In this document: in pieces, positions 46,315 through 58,346 of the stretch | Layout of the letters: each line of letters opens with the position of its first letter | How positions within the stretch are numbered: the first letter of the stretch is position 1 | Translations under genes and position numbers: made by a program | Source of the DNA: Rhizophagus irregularis | Lineage: Eukaryota > Glomeromycota > Glomeromycetes > Glomerales > Glomeraceae | DNA: 64,000 nucleotides | Direction of reading: 5' to 3' | NCBI RefSeq assembly: GCF_026210795.1 | Contig: NC_089447.1 | Coordinates: 3,412,501 to 3,476,500 of the forward strand | Notes under the pieces: model-generated | Databases searched by the model: none | Told to the model about the DNA's origin: nothing | The model's input: the letters and a program-made list of their open reading frames with translations, nothing else

Positions 46315-47832
46315 TCAATCTTTTATAATTTGAAATACTTCAAATTCTTCTACGGAAAAGCGACCAACTTCACTAATCGATTCATAACTCACTGGGCGTT
46401 TAATACTTAATATATTATCTTTGGGCAAACAAAATTCATAACCACCAAATACTGGACCAAAATCAGGGTCATTACATATGGCAAGATTTTTATCTTTTAC
46501 TCGACTTAAAATATTTTCTTCGACATTTTTTTTATTCTTAAAAGAAAATATAAAACTATCTTTAGTATTACCAAAACTAAGACCAGATTTCCACATGGTC
46601 GGATTATATCCTCCAAGAATTTCATTACTACTTGTTACTTTAATAATTGATATAGTGTGAGATTTATAATCACAAATTTCATGGAATTTACGAGGTGAGA
46701 ATCCATCACGAGATCCGCGAAGAATTAACTTGAATTCATATAAATTTTTCATCTTGTCAGTATTTTCTAATTTATCAATCCATTTTGAAATTAATTCAGC
46801 ATGATGAGATGTAATGATTCTTGAATCAATACTTTTTGAACTAATTTCCTTAGTTATTATCTTTGATTCTAGCTTACTATTATCTGATTGATCTATAAAA
46901 TGTTTAATTAAATTTTCACGTAAATCTTTTGGTATGATTTTTTTATATGGATAAACTTTGTTTAAAAATTCTTTATGATTTAAATTAAAGAATTTAATAA
47001 AAGGAATAAATTGTTGTAAAGTATTTTTTAAGATATTAAAATCGTCTTTTGAATAACTCGAAAGGTCTGAAGGAAGTCCAGGATTTTGAGCAATACCCCA
47101 TTTAAGTACATTCTCCCAGACTTCAATAACATTTATTTGAAAGTTATCATATTGAATAAGAGAAATTAAAGATTTTTCTGAAAGTGAAATAAAATCGATT
47201 GAATTAAAAATTTTTTCAGGTTCATTGGATATTAATTCCGTACAAAAATTTTGTAATTTCGAGAAAGAATCGTTCTCAAAGCTTGTTTTGTATATTAAAT
47301 TAAAATTTTGTTCCATCCAATTTTTTTTATTTTCAATCAAGAATGATTGTAAATGAGTGATTAATTCTTGAAGGCTAAGCTCATTGGCAGCAATCAAGAT
47401 TTTAATAATATCTGAAGTATCATATTCCTCTAAAGAAAGTCTTCCTCCATAAATATATCTAAAATGAAAAATATTTGAATATTATCCGTAAGAATTAAAT
47501 ATATTAATATTTATGTTTTTTTACAAAAGAAAAAAAAAATCGTTATAATTTATTATTTTAATTTCCTACCTCAAAATCATTTGAAAAATTTCAGGTAAAA
47601 TATTTGGTAATTTAATATGTACCAAGATTCCATCATTATTCTTTTTATTAACGTTAGTCGATAAAATTCTTCGTAAATAAGAAGAGCGATAATTTAAAAT
47701 AATCATATGAGAACGAAAAATCTTTACATAAGGATCATTACCAACTTCAATGGTTACATCATAAAATTCATTATCTTCTAAAATTTCAAGTAAATTTTGA
47801 GATAATTTTGGTAAAAATTTATCATCATACAT
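46315..47832 (-). CDS. BTB-BACK-TLDc protein, copy 2, 468 aa
   Basis: Exons (minus): 47832-47570 and 47458-46315, same intron position and phase as copy 1. Domains as in copy 1: BTB (1-125), BACK-like (125-260), TLDc (295-468). The TLDc tail differs from copy 1 mostly in loops (GGYNPTMWKSGLSFGNTKDS; YEFCLPKDNILSIKRPVSYE), while BTB and BACK are nearly identical. The gene looks intact and has the same promoter block at 47833-47980 (CACATGATCGA...TCGGGCCGAA). It was very likely produced by tandem duplication with its neighbours. Confidence 0.88.
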
Positions 47833-47980
47833 TATAACTGATTTTCGATTTTCAAAAGTAATAAAAGAAAAAAGAAATGTAAAATTGTCCCGATTTGCCG
47901 ATTAAATGAATATCCTTATATATAAGTACGGGAAATTTTCGGCCCGAGAATCACGAAATATCTGATCGATCATGTGATTT
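47833..47980 (-). promoter_or_regulatory. Conserved promoter block of BTB-TLDc copy 2
   Basis: CACATGATCGATC, TCGGGCCGAA, a TATATAAGGATATTCATT box and CGGCAAATCGGG occur in the same order as upstream of copy 1. Confidence 0.6.
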
Positions 47981-48209
47981 ATTTACACGTTAAAATGATA
48001 TAGACAAAGTTGCAGTTAAAGTAATTAATTATAGAACGAATTCAAGATTATCTTGATTATCTCGATAATATATTTTATTACTTAATAAAGTTTTTACTAC
48101 TAAGATACGAAATATATAATTTCATAGTACATAAACAATAAATTGTATTTAAAGAAACTAAAAAATTTTTATAATAATATTTTCAGTAAATAAATATATC
48201 TTTAATTAA

Positions 48210-49726
48210 TCAATCTTTCATAATTTGAAATACTTCAAATTCTTCTACGGAAAAGTCATCAATTTCTCTGATCGATTTATCATAATACACTTGGTCTTGC
48301 ACACTCCCACTACTATCGTTTTCATTCAAAATAAATTCATAACCACCAAATACTGGACCAAAATCAGGATCATTACGTATAGCATTACTTCCATTACTCT
48401 CTACTCGACTTAAAATATTCTCTTCGATATTTTCTTTATTCTTAAAAGAAAATATAAAACTATCTTTAGTAGCGCCAACAGAACTATCAGATTTCCATAT
48501 GATCGGATTATATCCTCCAAGAATTTCATTACTATCTTTCACTTTAATAATTGATATAGTATGAGATTGATAATCACAAATCTCATGGAATTTACTAGCT
48601 GAGAATCCATCCCGGGTTCCACGAAGAATTAACTTGAATTCATATTAATTTTTCATCTTGTCATTATTTTCTAACCTATCGATCCATTTTGAAATTAATT
48701 CAGCATGTTGAAATGTAATGATTCTCGAATCAATACTTTTTGAACCAATAATCTCCTTAGTTATTATTGTTGATTCTGGTTTATGATTTGGCTGATCTAT
48801 AAAATGTTTAATTAAATTTTCACGTAGATCTTTTGGTATGATTTTTTTATATGGATAAACTTTGTTTAAAAATTCTTTATGATTTAAATTAAAGAATTTA
48901 ATAAAAGGAACAAATCGTTGTAAAGTATTTTTTAAAGTAATAAAATCGTCTTTTGAATAACTTGAAGGATCTGAAGAAAGTCCAGGATTTTGAGCAATAC
49001 CCCATTTAAGTACATGTTCCCAAACTTGAATAACATTCATTTGAAAGTTATCATGTTGAATAAGAGAAATTAAAGATTTTTCTGAAAGTGAAATAAAATC
49101 GATTGAATTAAAAATTTTTTCAGGTTCGTTGGATATTAATTCTGTACAAAAATTTTGTAATTCCAAGAAAGAATCGTTTTCAAAGCTTGTTTTATATATT
49201 AAACTAAAATTTTGTTCCATCCAATTTTTTTTATTTTCAATCAAGAATGATTGTAAATGAGTGATTAATTCTTGAAGACTAAGTTCATTGGCGGCAATCA
49301 TAATTTTAATAATATCCGAAGTATCATATTCCTCTAAAGAAAGTTTTCCTCCATAAATATATCTAAAATAAAATATTTGAATATTTTCGTAAGAATTAAA
49401 TATATACATATGTTTTTTTACAAAAAAAAAAATCGTTATAATTTATTGTTTCAATTTCCTACCTTAAAATCATTTGAAAAATTTCAGGTAAAATATTTGG
49501 TAATTTAATATGTACCAAAATTCCATCATTATTCTTTTTATTAACGTTAGTCGATAAAATTCTTCGCAAAATAAGGAGAACGATAATTTAAAATAACCAT
49601 ATGAGAGCGAAAAACCTTTACATAAGGATCATTACCAACTTCGATAGTTATATCATAAAATTCATTATCTTCTAAAATTTCAAGTAAATTTTGAGATAAT
49701 TTTGGTAAAAATTTATTATCATACAT
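48210..49726 (-). pseudogene. BTB-BACK-TLDc copy 3, broken
   Basis: The same two-exon layout starts with ATG at 49726 (MYDNKFLPKLS). The BTB exon carries one extra T in the segment reading SPYF (about 49570), which shifts the frame and gives FAKNFID then stop in place of the usual RRILSTN. In exon 2 (start about 49368) the BACK region is open, but the codon after KMKN is TAA (about 48646-48648) where the other copies have TTA. The remaining TLDc part is open from about 48645 to the stop at 48210 (DSNEILGGYNPIIWKSD...). Two independent disabling changes make this a pseudogene. Its promoter block is still recognisable at 49727-49865. Confidence 0.85.
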
Positions 49727-49865
49727 TATAACTGATTTTTGATTTTCAAGGAAATGAAAGAAATGTAAATTGTCCCGATTTGCCGATTGAATGAACATCC
49801 TTATATGTAAGATCGGAAATCTTCGGCCCGAGAAATACAAAACACCTGGCTCGATCATGTGATTT

Positions 49866-50594
49866 ACGAAAAAATTATCATAACGTAAAAAAAATCCAAA
49901 AAGGCTAGCAAATTTTGATATGCTCTTGTGTAGTTTTTTCCCGTTTTGAGAATTTTCCATCCATTTTTAAATATGTTACCTTTCATATAATGGTATACGC
50001 AATTAGTTTCTTCTTTTTTTCTATCTTTCTTGAGAATTTCTCGTTCGCCACGCCTCTTTCCAGGCTTTTTGAACTTGATAAGTAAGCAGTCTACTATGAT
50101 GTTTCTCTCCCAAGTATTTTTTATTACTAAACCTTCTTGTTTCTATTTCTGCAATCGCATTGTTAATCTTTCTAATTATTGATTGCTCTTTGCCGATATA
50201 CTGTACATAATTCTTTTATCGTACTAAAATTTAAATTTTGATACTATAAATACGTTATTTTCTTTTTTATAATCATAGTCCTGTATATTATTTATTTTAA
50301 TTTCTTATAGTATTCTTTGCTAGTTGAATTCTCCGCTTCTATATTTTGAGTCGTGAATTTATTTCTGTGACGGCTATCATCATTCTCTTTTATTCATATT
50401 ATCACGTTTAAGTTACAAGGTTTACTTTATTCAGTTCATCATGGTTGTAGCCTTGATAAATCAATTCAATGTAGCTGAAACATTTATATAGTACATAACA
50501 CAAGCACGGACATACAAAAAAAAAAATTTGTTTTTATTAAACCAATAAAATATATAATATAGAAATACTATATTAGCTATATAGACTGTCTACA
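49866..50594. other. Divergent centre of the BTB-TLDc cluster, left part
   Basis: No gene is supported; contains AT-rich DNA up to the inverted-repeat element. Confidence 0.4.
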
Positions 50595-50929
50595 CTAGCC
50601 CTGTTCATTTCCGGTCGGTTGCATTTTTGGTCGGATTTTGTTGTACAAAAATTATCCAATAAAATTTTTTTATTTTCGATCGCAAATTGAACTGCTTTAG
50701 ATGAAATTTAGTTCGAACTCCTTCTATTGATATACATTTTTTTCTTAATTGTCATGTAAACAGAAATTATCTAATTTTGGTTGGTTATTTTTGGCGTTCG
50801 ACCAAAAAACCCCAAAAAAATTGGGCTAAAAGTTCAGAAAATGGTTGCGTTGTACAAACTGATCAGCCCAATCAAAATTAACTTAAATCTGACCGAAAAA
50901 TGCGACCGACCGGAAATGAACAGGGCTAG
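50595..50929. mobile_element. MITE, 335 bp, ~44-bp terminal inverted repeats
   Basis: The left end CTAGCCCTGTTCATTTCCGG continues TCGGTTGCATTTTTGGTCGG. The right end is its complement, ending GGAAATGAACAGGGCTAG, with a few mismatches over about 44 bp. The ends abut TA on both sides (cTA|GCCCTG ... CAGGGC|TAg), consistent with a TA target duplication as in Tc1/mariner-type MITEs. The inside has no transposase. It lies in the divergent centre between BTB-TLDc copies 3 and 4. Confidence 0.85.
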
Positions 50930-51394
50930 GACCGTTCGGAGCTCTAAGAATGAAGAAACGTTAACGTATCTTACAAAAATAAATAAATAAATATAAAAAA
51001 AAAAGAATTTGTTTCACAACACAACAATTGCGAAATTTACCGGGTCAAGCACTCTGACCCGATGGGTTGGATCAAACCTAAGACTCGTATCAAATAATGA
51101 AAGACTTGATTCGGGATTTAAACAAGAGTCGGGTCAAATAACCGGATCTGACCCGACCCTTTCGGAATACTACAAGAAACAGAATACATTAAAGGTATAA
51201 ACAGAAAATATGGAACAAAGTTAAAAAAAAAAGAATAAAGAAAGGAATACAAGAAAGATAGAAAAGTTGCAGAAACTAGTTACGTAACCATTATATGAAA
51301 GTTAACATTAAATAAATGGATAAAAATTTTTTCGAAACAAAATCAATCAAAGCGTATATCATATTAAATTTGCTAGTACCACAAAATTAGTAAA
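50930..51394. other. Intergenic with GGGTCA/TGACCC motifs
   Basis: Repeated GGGTCA and TGACCC motifs in both orientations at 51040-51165 may be another small inverted element. The short open frames here are not convincing. Confidence 0.4.
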
Positions 51395-51540
51395 CCACAT
51401 GATCGAGTCAGATGTTTCATGTTTCTCGGGTCAAATATTTTCCGGTCTAACATATAAGGAATTAAGGATGTTCATTCAATCGGAAAATCGGGTCAATTTT
51501 ACATTTCTTTCATTTCTTTGAAAATCAAAAGTCGGTTATA

Positions 51541-53025
51541 ATGTATGATGATAAATTTTTACCAAAATTATCCCAAAATTTACTTGAAATTTTAGAAGAT
51601 AATGAATTTTATGATGTAACTATTGAAGTTGGTAATGATCCTTATGTAAAGATTTTTCGTTCCCATATGGTCATTTTAAATTATCGCTCTCCTTATTTGC
51701 GAAGAATTTTATCGACTAACATTAATAAAAAGAATGATGATGGAATCTTGGTACATATTAAATTACCAAATATTATACCTGAAATTTTTCAAATGATCTT
51801 AAGGTAGGAAATATTGTAACAGTATTTTTTTTTTAAAAAAAATGTATATATATATATATGATTCTTACGAAAATATTCAAATATTTTCATTCTAGATATA
51901 TTTATGGAGGAAGACTTTCTTTAGAGGAATATGATACTTCAGATATTATTAAAATCTTGATTGCTGCAAATGAACTTAGTCTTCAAGAATTAGTCGCTCA
52001 TTTACAATTATTTTTAATTGAAAATAAAAAAAAATTGGATGGAACAAAATTTTAAATTAATATATAAAACAAGCTTCTTTCTTGAAATTACAATATTTTT
52101 GTAAGGAATTAATATCCAACGAACCTGAAAAAATTTTTAATTCAATCGATTTTATTTCACTTTCAGAAAATCTTTAATTTCTCTTATTCAACATGATAAC
52201 TTTCAAATGAATGTTATTCAAGTTTGGGAACATTTACTTAAATGGGGTATTGCTCAAAATCCTGGACTTCCTTCAGACCCTTCGAGTTATTCAAAGGATG
52301 ATTTTAATATTTTAAAGAATACTTTACAACAATTTATTCCTTTTATTAAATTCTTTAATTTAAATCATAAAGAATTTTTAAACAAGGTTTATCCATATAA
52401 AAAAATCATACCAAAAGATTTACGCGAAAATTTAATTAAACATTTTAAAGATCAATCAGATAATAAGCCAGAGTCAAAGATAATAACTAAGGAAATTAAT
52501 TCAAAAAGTATTGATTCAAAAATCATTACATTTCAACATGCTGAATTAATTTCAAAATGGATTAATAGGTTAGAAAATACTGACAAGATGAATAGTCCGT
52601 ATGAATTCAAGTTAATTCTTCGTGGATCTCGTGATGGATTTTCACCTCGTAAATTCCATAAGATTTGTGATTATCAACCTCACACTATATCAATCATTAA
52701 AGTGAAAGATAGTGATGAAATTTTTGGAGGATATAATCCGATCATATGGAAATCTGATCATGGTAGTTTTGGCACTACTAAAGACAGTTTTATATTTTCT
52801 TTTAAAAATAAAGAAAATGTTGAAGAAAATATTTTGAGTCGAGCAAAATACGAAGAATATGCCATATGTAATGACTCTAATTTCGGATCAGCATTTGGTT
52901 GCTATGAATTTGTTTTATGTGGAGGCGATAATATGGGAGCAGAAACAGTTTGTTATGGATCGGTTGGAGAATTTAGTAAATCTTCTGTGGAAGAATATGA
53001 AGTATTTCAAATTATGAATAATTGA
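51541..53025 (+). pseudogene. BTB-BACK-TLDc copy 4, broken by three indels
   Basis: Exon 1 (51541-51803) is intact and like its relatives. Exon 2 starts at 51896 with YIYGGRLSLEEYDTSD. By comparison with copy 5 it has one extra A in the A run before TTGGATGG (about 52025-52033), an 11-bp deletion after AAGCTT (about 52072), and one A missing in CAGAAAAATC (about 52165). The net shift leaves the downstream part, from MNVIQVWEHLLKWG at 52207 to TGA at 53025, open in another frame. That part holds the rest of BACK and a full TLDc domain. The promoter block is present at 51395-51540. It is either a pseudogene or at most a source of a truncated BTB protein. Confidence 0.85.
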
Positions 53026-54120
53026 CTAACGTTTTAATAATTAAAGTTGCCAGTATGTTCTTCACGATTCATATGTATTATTATTTATTATTTACCTGAA
53101 AAATATTATATCAGATATGGTAATACTGGCTAATAGTTATTATTTACTAAGCATAGTAATAAAAAAAAATTCTTAAGTTACTTCTGTTTAATATAATTTA
53201 TGGCTTGTCTACAGATGATTATTGTAATATAAAATTATGGAAAATAGTAGCTGTAAATTTTGACGAAATAATCTTGAATTCGTGCAAGGTTGTCAGTATC
53301 AACATATCATGACAAAGGTGGTTGAATCACAATACTTCTTTAAAAAATTAAAAAATCCTTGTTTCAATACTTTCTTATCTTTTCTGTTCATATATAGAAC
53401 GAACCTAAAGAGAAAAATAAATAATTCCTCCTATAAGTTTCAATTGGTTCAATAAAGATTTTTCTAGATTCTTTTCATTTTCATTTTTAATCCTGTTTAG
53501 AGAATTATTTTTCCAAGAAGGATTGTGACAACTTAGAATTGAAAATGCATGGATTATTTTTCTTTAAAATTTCTTTTTAAAAAAAGTATTTTTCAAATAA
53601 ATCATTCCACTAAAGATAATTAGTTGTGGTTTTCAAAATTATTGAAATTGACAAAATTTTTCTTACTGTGAATTTTTTTTTCAGGTTATTATGCATACAT
53701 TTTATGTTATGTATATTATTCGTATAATTTCCGTACAGAAATTGTATATAAAATGAACGGAAATTGTACGGAAAAAAAATTCACGATATGAAAAATCTAT
53801 CAATTTCAATAATTTTTCCACAATGAAACAATGGATAGAATATTTTTCGAAACACAAACCAATCACAAAAGCGTACTGTGTCGGTATCAAAAATTTGTTA
53901 ACCTTTTTGATTTTTTTTCTTACAGTTGATTTACCACAAAATTTATTTTTTAAATATGATCATAATAAAATAAATTATTCATTAGATAGTTATCATTTTT
54001 CAGAATCTTCGCATTATTTTCTTTATACGGCGAATTTTACATCATAATTTTTTTTGAAACCATGCTTTTGATAAGTATATAGATAATAGAAAAATTTTAA
54101 CGTGGATTTTTTTGTGAATA
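53026..54120. other. Intergenic between copies 4 and 5
   Basis: No gene is supported. CCGTACA/TGTACGG inverted motifs lie at 53728-53775. A TTTTTCGAAACA...AATCA stretch at about 53840 resembles 51328-51350 upstream of copy 4, so the duplicated segment extends well beyond the genes. Confidence 0.4.
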
Positions 54121-54259
54121 AATCACATGATCGAGTCAGGTGTTTTGTGTTTATCGGGCCGAAGATTTCCGATCTTACATATAAGGATATTTCATTCAAT
54201 CGACAAATTTGTCAATTTTACATTTTTTTCATTTCTTTGAAAATTCAAAGTTTGTCATA
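54121..54259 (+). promoter_or_regulatory. Conserved promoter block of BTB-TLDc copy 5
   Basis: AATCACATGATCGAGTCAGG, ATCGGGCCGAAGATTTCCGA, TTACATATAAGGAT and ATTCAATCGACAAAT occur in the same order as in the other copies (copy 4: 51395-51540; copy 3: 49727-49865). The TATA-like TACATATAAGG lies about 80 bp before the ATG. Confidence 0.6.
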
Positions 54260-55773
54260 ATGTATGATGATAAATTTTTACCAAAATTATCTCAAAATTT
54301 ACTTGAAATTTTAGAAGATAATGAATTTTACGATGTAACTATTGAAGTTGGTAATGATCCTTATGTAAAGATTTTTCGTTCCCATATGGTCATTTTAAAT
54401 TATCGCTCTCCTTATTTGCGAAGAATTTTATCGACTAACGTTAATAAAAAGAATGATGATGGAATCTTGGTACATATTAAATTACCAAATATTTTACCTG
54501 AAATTTTTCAAATGATTTTAAGGTAGGAAAATTGAAATAATAAATTTGACCTTTTTTTTTTTGTAAAAAAACATAAATATGAATATATTTAATTCTTACG
54601 GGTAATATTCAAATATTTCATTTTAGATATGTTTATGGAGGGAGACTTTCTTTAGAGGAATATGATACTTCAGATATTATTAAAATTTTGATTGCTGCCA
54701 ATGAACTTAGTCTTCAAGAATTAATCACTCATTTACAATCATTCTTGATTGAAAATAAAAAAAATTGGATGGAACAAAATTTTAATTTAATATATAAAAC
54801 AAGCTTTGAGAACGATTCTTTCTCGAAATTGCAAAATTTTTGTACGGAATTAATATCCAACGAACCTGAAAAAATTTTTAATTCAATCGATTTTATTTCA
54901 CTTTCAGAAAAATCTTTAATTTCTCTTATTCAACATGATAACTTTCAATTGAATGTTATTCAAATTTGGGAACATGTACTTAAATGGGGCATCGCTCGAA
55001 ATCCTGGACTTTCTTCAGACCCTTCAAGTTATTCAAAAGACGATTTTAATGCTTTAAAAAATACTTTACAACAATTTATTCCTTTTATTAAATTCTTTAA
55101 TTTAAATAATAAAGAATTTTTAAACAAAGTTTATCCGTATAGAAAAATCATACCAAAAGATTTACGCGAAAATTTAATTAAACATTTTATAGATCAATCA
55201 GATAATAATAAGCCAGAATCAAAGATAATAATTAAAGAAATCGGTTCAAAAAGTATTGATTCAAGAATCATTACATCTCATCATGCTGAATTAATTTCAA
55301 AATGGATTGATAAATTAGAAAATACTGACAAGATGAAAAATTTGTATGAATTTAAGCTAATTCTTCGTGGATCTCGTGATGGATTCACACCCAGTAAATT
55401 CCATGAGATTTGTGATTATCAATCTCGCACTATATCAATTATTAAAGCGAAAGGTAGTAATGAAATTCTTGGAGGATATAATCCGATCATATGGAAAGTT
55501 GATGGCAATTATGGCACTACTAAAGATAGTTTTATGTTTTTTTTCAAGAATAAAGAAAATGTTGAAGAAAATATTTTAAGTCGAGTAAAGGATGAAAAAT
55601 TTGCCATATGTGATAGCTCTAATTCTGGCCCAGTATTTGGTGGTTATGAACTTAATTTGTTTAATTATGATAGAAATGGGAGTGTGCAATACCCAGTGTA
55701 TTATGAATCGTATAGAGAAACTTGTTTTTTTATCGTAGAAGAATTTGAAGTATTTCAAATTATGAAAGATTGA
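54260..55773 (+). CDS. BTB-BACK-TLDc protein, copy 5, 469 aa
   Basis: Exons 54260-54522 and 54627-55773, the same intron position as copies 1 and 2. Domains are BTB, BACK-like and TLDc in the usual order. TLDc landmarks: FKLILRGSRDGFTPSKFH, GGYNPIIWKVDGNYG, DSFMFFFKN, SGPVFGGYELNLF. The gene is intact and rightward, facing away from copies 1-3. The ATG is conserved; the frame stays open upstream to 54209, but that part is promoter-like sequence shared with the other copies. Confidence 0.88.
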
Positions 55774-57019
55774 TTAACACTTTAATGTTAGTATTCTCAC
55801 GATATAGTATATATTTTTTTATTATTTATTTACTTAAGAAACGAATCTTGTATTAAGCTGATAATTTTTAAGTTTCTTCTTTTTTTTGCTCATACTGATT
55901 CAAAATCTATAAAATCTATGGACATGATGTTGACTATTTCGTATTCTTGATGTCATATAACAAACATTACACTTCGAAGCGGTGTTACGATCCCGTTCAT
56001 CCGTCATTTGGATCTACGCCCGTGATAAATTACGTTGCCATCGCAGTCTTATGTTAATTATGTTATATATTTTTACACGAATGCTATAAATTTATGTAAA
56101 TCATATATTATATACGGCCTTTCCCAAATAAAATTTAATATTATTTGAATTAGAAATATCAAATATCATTTTAAGTAATAATATCTTTATCAAGTATAAA
56201 TGAATAACAAAATAGTTGCATTATTATACAAGTTTATCAATATTTACTGCTAAAGGATATTTCCTCGTTATGACGGTATATATTTAACAAACTTAGGAGG
56301 GATATAACCAAGTATGAAGACAAAGTATATACTAAATCTTTCTTAGATTATGTTAAGTCACTCACTTTATGTCAGTATACACTACTAGTACTACTAAATG
56401 TATTTTTCGTCTATTTATTTGAAAAATAGATTTATTTTTCTGAAGCGTTAACATGAATAAGTATTTTATTTATGGTACCACACTGAAGTTACCACTTGAA
56501 AAAGAGAAAAAAATGAAACTTTAGTAAAAAATAATTAAAAAAATAATCTCTCCTACCAAATTAATACATGTTCAAATATTCTCTCAACTACAAAAGAAAA
56601 AAAAGAACTGTGAGTAAAGTTTGTAAAAAATTTCACATCTAAGACAAATGTGATATTTCTTTAATAGAGAAGCTTGCTCTTTTTCTTTAGATTTTGTGTA
56701 TTTTGTGTTTTTCTTTTATTGTATCCAAATGACTTTTTTTATTTTATAATATCAGATATAACAAAATATTAATCACAGATGAAATAGAACTATAGAAGTA
56801 AAGTTGAAAAATTAAAAGTCAAAGAATGAAGAGTCAAATAAATGAAGATGAATGACAAATAAGATTAATATTGACAAGATTAAATGCAATATTATGATAT
56901 TTTAAATACAAATTATTAATTATATCTATATTTTGAATAAAATTACAAATATTACATAAATTTATAAAATATTACATGTAAGTTACAGTGAATAAAATTA
57001 TTTGTATAATTATATATTA
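55774..57019. other. Intergenic, no gene seen
   Basis: AT-rich; nothing supported. Confidence 0.45.
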
Positions 57020-57350
57020 ATTTGTGAAAAGTTCATGAAATATTACACTTTCAGAAAAGTTGCTAAATATTGTACCATAAATCTATGAAATTCTGTGATG
57101 TAAAATTATGAAATGTTATACTTTCAGAAAGTTTTAAAATATTATAACATAAACTTACAAAATTCTGTGATGTAAAATTACAAAATATTATAGTACCTTC
57201 AGCATAAAATTATGAAATATTACACTTTCAGAAAGTTTTGAAATATTGGACCCATAAACCTATAAAAATTCTATAACATAAAATTATGAAATATTTACTT
57301 TTGAAAAAGTTTTAAAATATTGCACTGTAAATCTAAAAAATTTTACGATG
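57020..57350. repeat. Degenerate tandem repeats (~75-105 bp units)
   Basis: AAATATTACACTTTCAGAAA and then AGTTTTGAAATATT recur near 57048, 57121, 57226 and 57298, each followed by a CATAAACYTA...AAAATTCTGTGATG segment. At least four imperfect units are present. Confidence 0.65.
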
Positions 57351-57866
57351 TAAAATTTATACACATGGCAATATTACACTATAATTTTACAAAGTATTAT
57401 GTGTAAACTTGTAAAATATTATGTTGAAAATACAAAATATTACAGCTGTGTAATTTTTCAAAGGTCATGTAAATTTGCAGAGTATTTCACAGGTGTAAAT
57501 TTTCATAATATTACACCTTATTAAATTTGCTAATAAAGTAACTATTTACTGTAATTTGTAAATTGTAATATAATAATTATGAATTTTTTTTAATTTGATT
57601 ACATCAAGCAATAAATTAATATATATTTATCTTAATAAGTACATTTGTGCTTTTATGTCAAAATAGAATAAAGTTAGAAAACTTTTGTTTGGTTTATTAA
57701 GAAAAAAAAATGCATTGTATAATCCAGCAGATATTCTTGATGTAGTTTCTTATCAAAATATTTAAATAATATTAAAAATAAAAATCAATAAATATAAATT
57801 AAGTACAATCAGCTATTGGAATAAGCATAAAAAATTTTACATTATTATTGGAAATAGTTTTAGGGT

Positions 57867-58000
57867 ATTGCTAAACATCACCGGTTACTGATGGTGAAAT
57901 TATGATGTAATGCTTGCCAGTATTTTAATTCTGGTCGAAAATACATCATAATGCTGGATTGCTGGTATGGTGACCATCACCGCCAGTGAGCTTTAGCAAT
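57867..58000. repeat. 134-bp foldback element
   Basis: The ends ATTGCTAAA and TTTAGCAAT are exact complements. Inside, CATCACCGGT and CACCGCCAGTGAG, and AATTATGATGTAATGCTTGCC against its near-complement in the right half, make most of the segment self-complementary. It is a small non-autonomous or foldback element. Confidence 0.6.
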
Positions 58001-58067
58001 TTACATGGTTTTATATTATTATTTTAATAATTTATATCTCATAATTGAAAAAGTTATAAAAAAAAGA

Positions 58068-58252
58068 TTTATTTAAATTATAAACTAAGAAACTTGTAAA
58101 ATATTTTACTACTCTAACCTTAGTGTTTAAATAATTCTAAGTATAATAAAAAAAAGTGAATATAAATACATAAACTAAAAAAAAATGAATTATTTAAATT
58201 ACAAACTAAGAAACTTGTAAAATATTTTACTATGCTAGCCTTAGTGTTTAAA
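58068..58252. repeat. Imperfect direct repeat of a ~65-bp segment
   Basis: AAACTAAGAAACTTGTAAAA, then TATTTTACTA and CTTAGTGTTTAAATAA, occur at about 58080-58135 and again at about 58202-58255, about 121 bp apart. They lie just downstream of the last exon of the micro-exon kinase. Confidence 0.75.
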
Positions 58253-58346
58253 TAAATTTAAAAAGAACAAAATAAATTTGAATGTTATAATATCAAATAT
58301 TACTTAAAAAAAACTATAAATTTTTTTAAAAGCAAACAATGATTGG

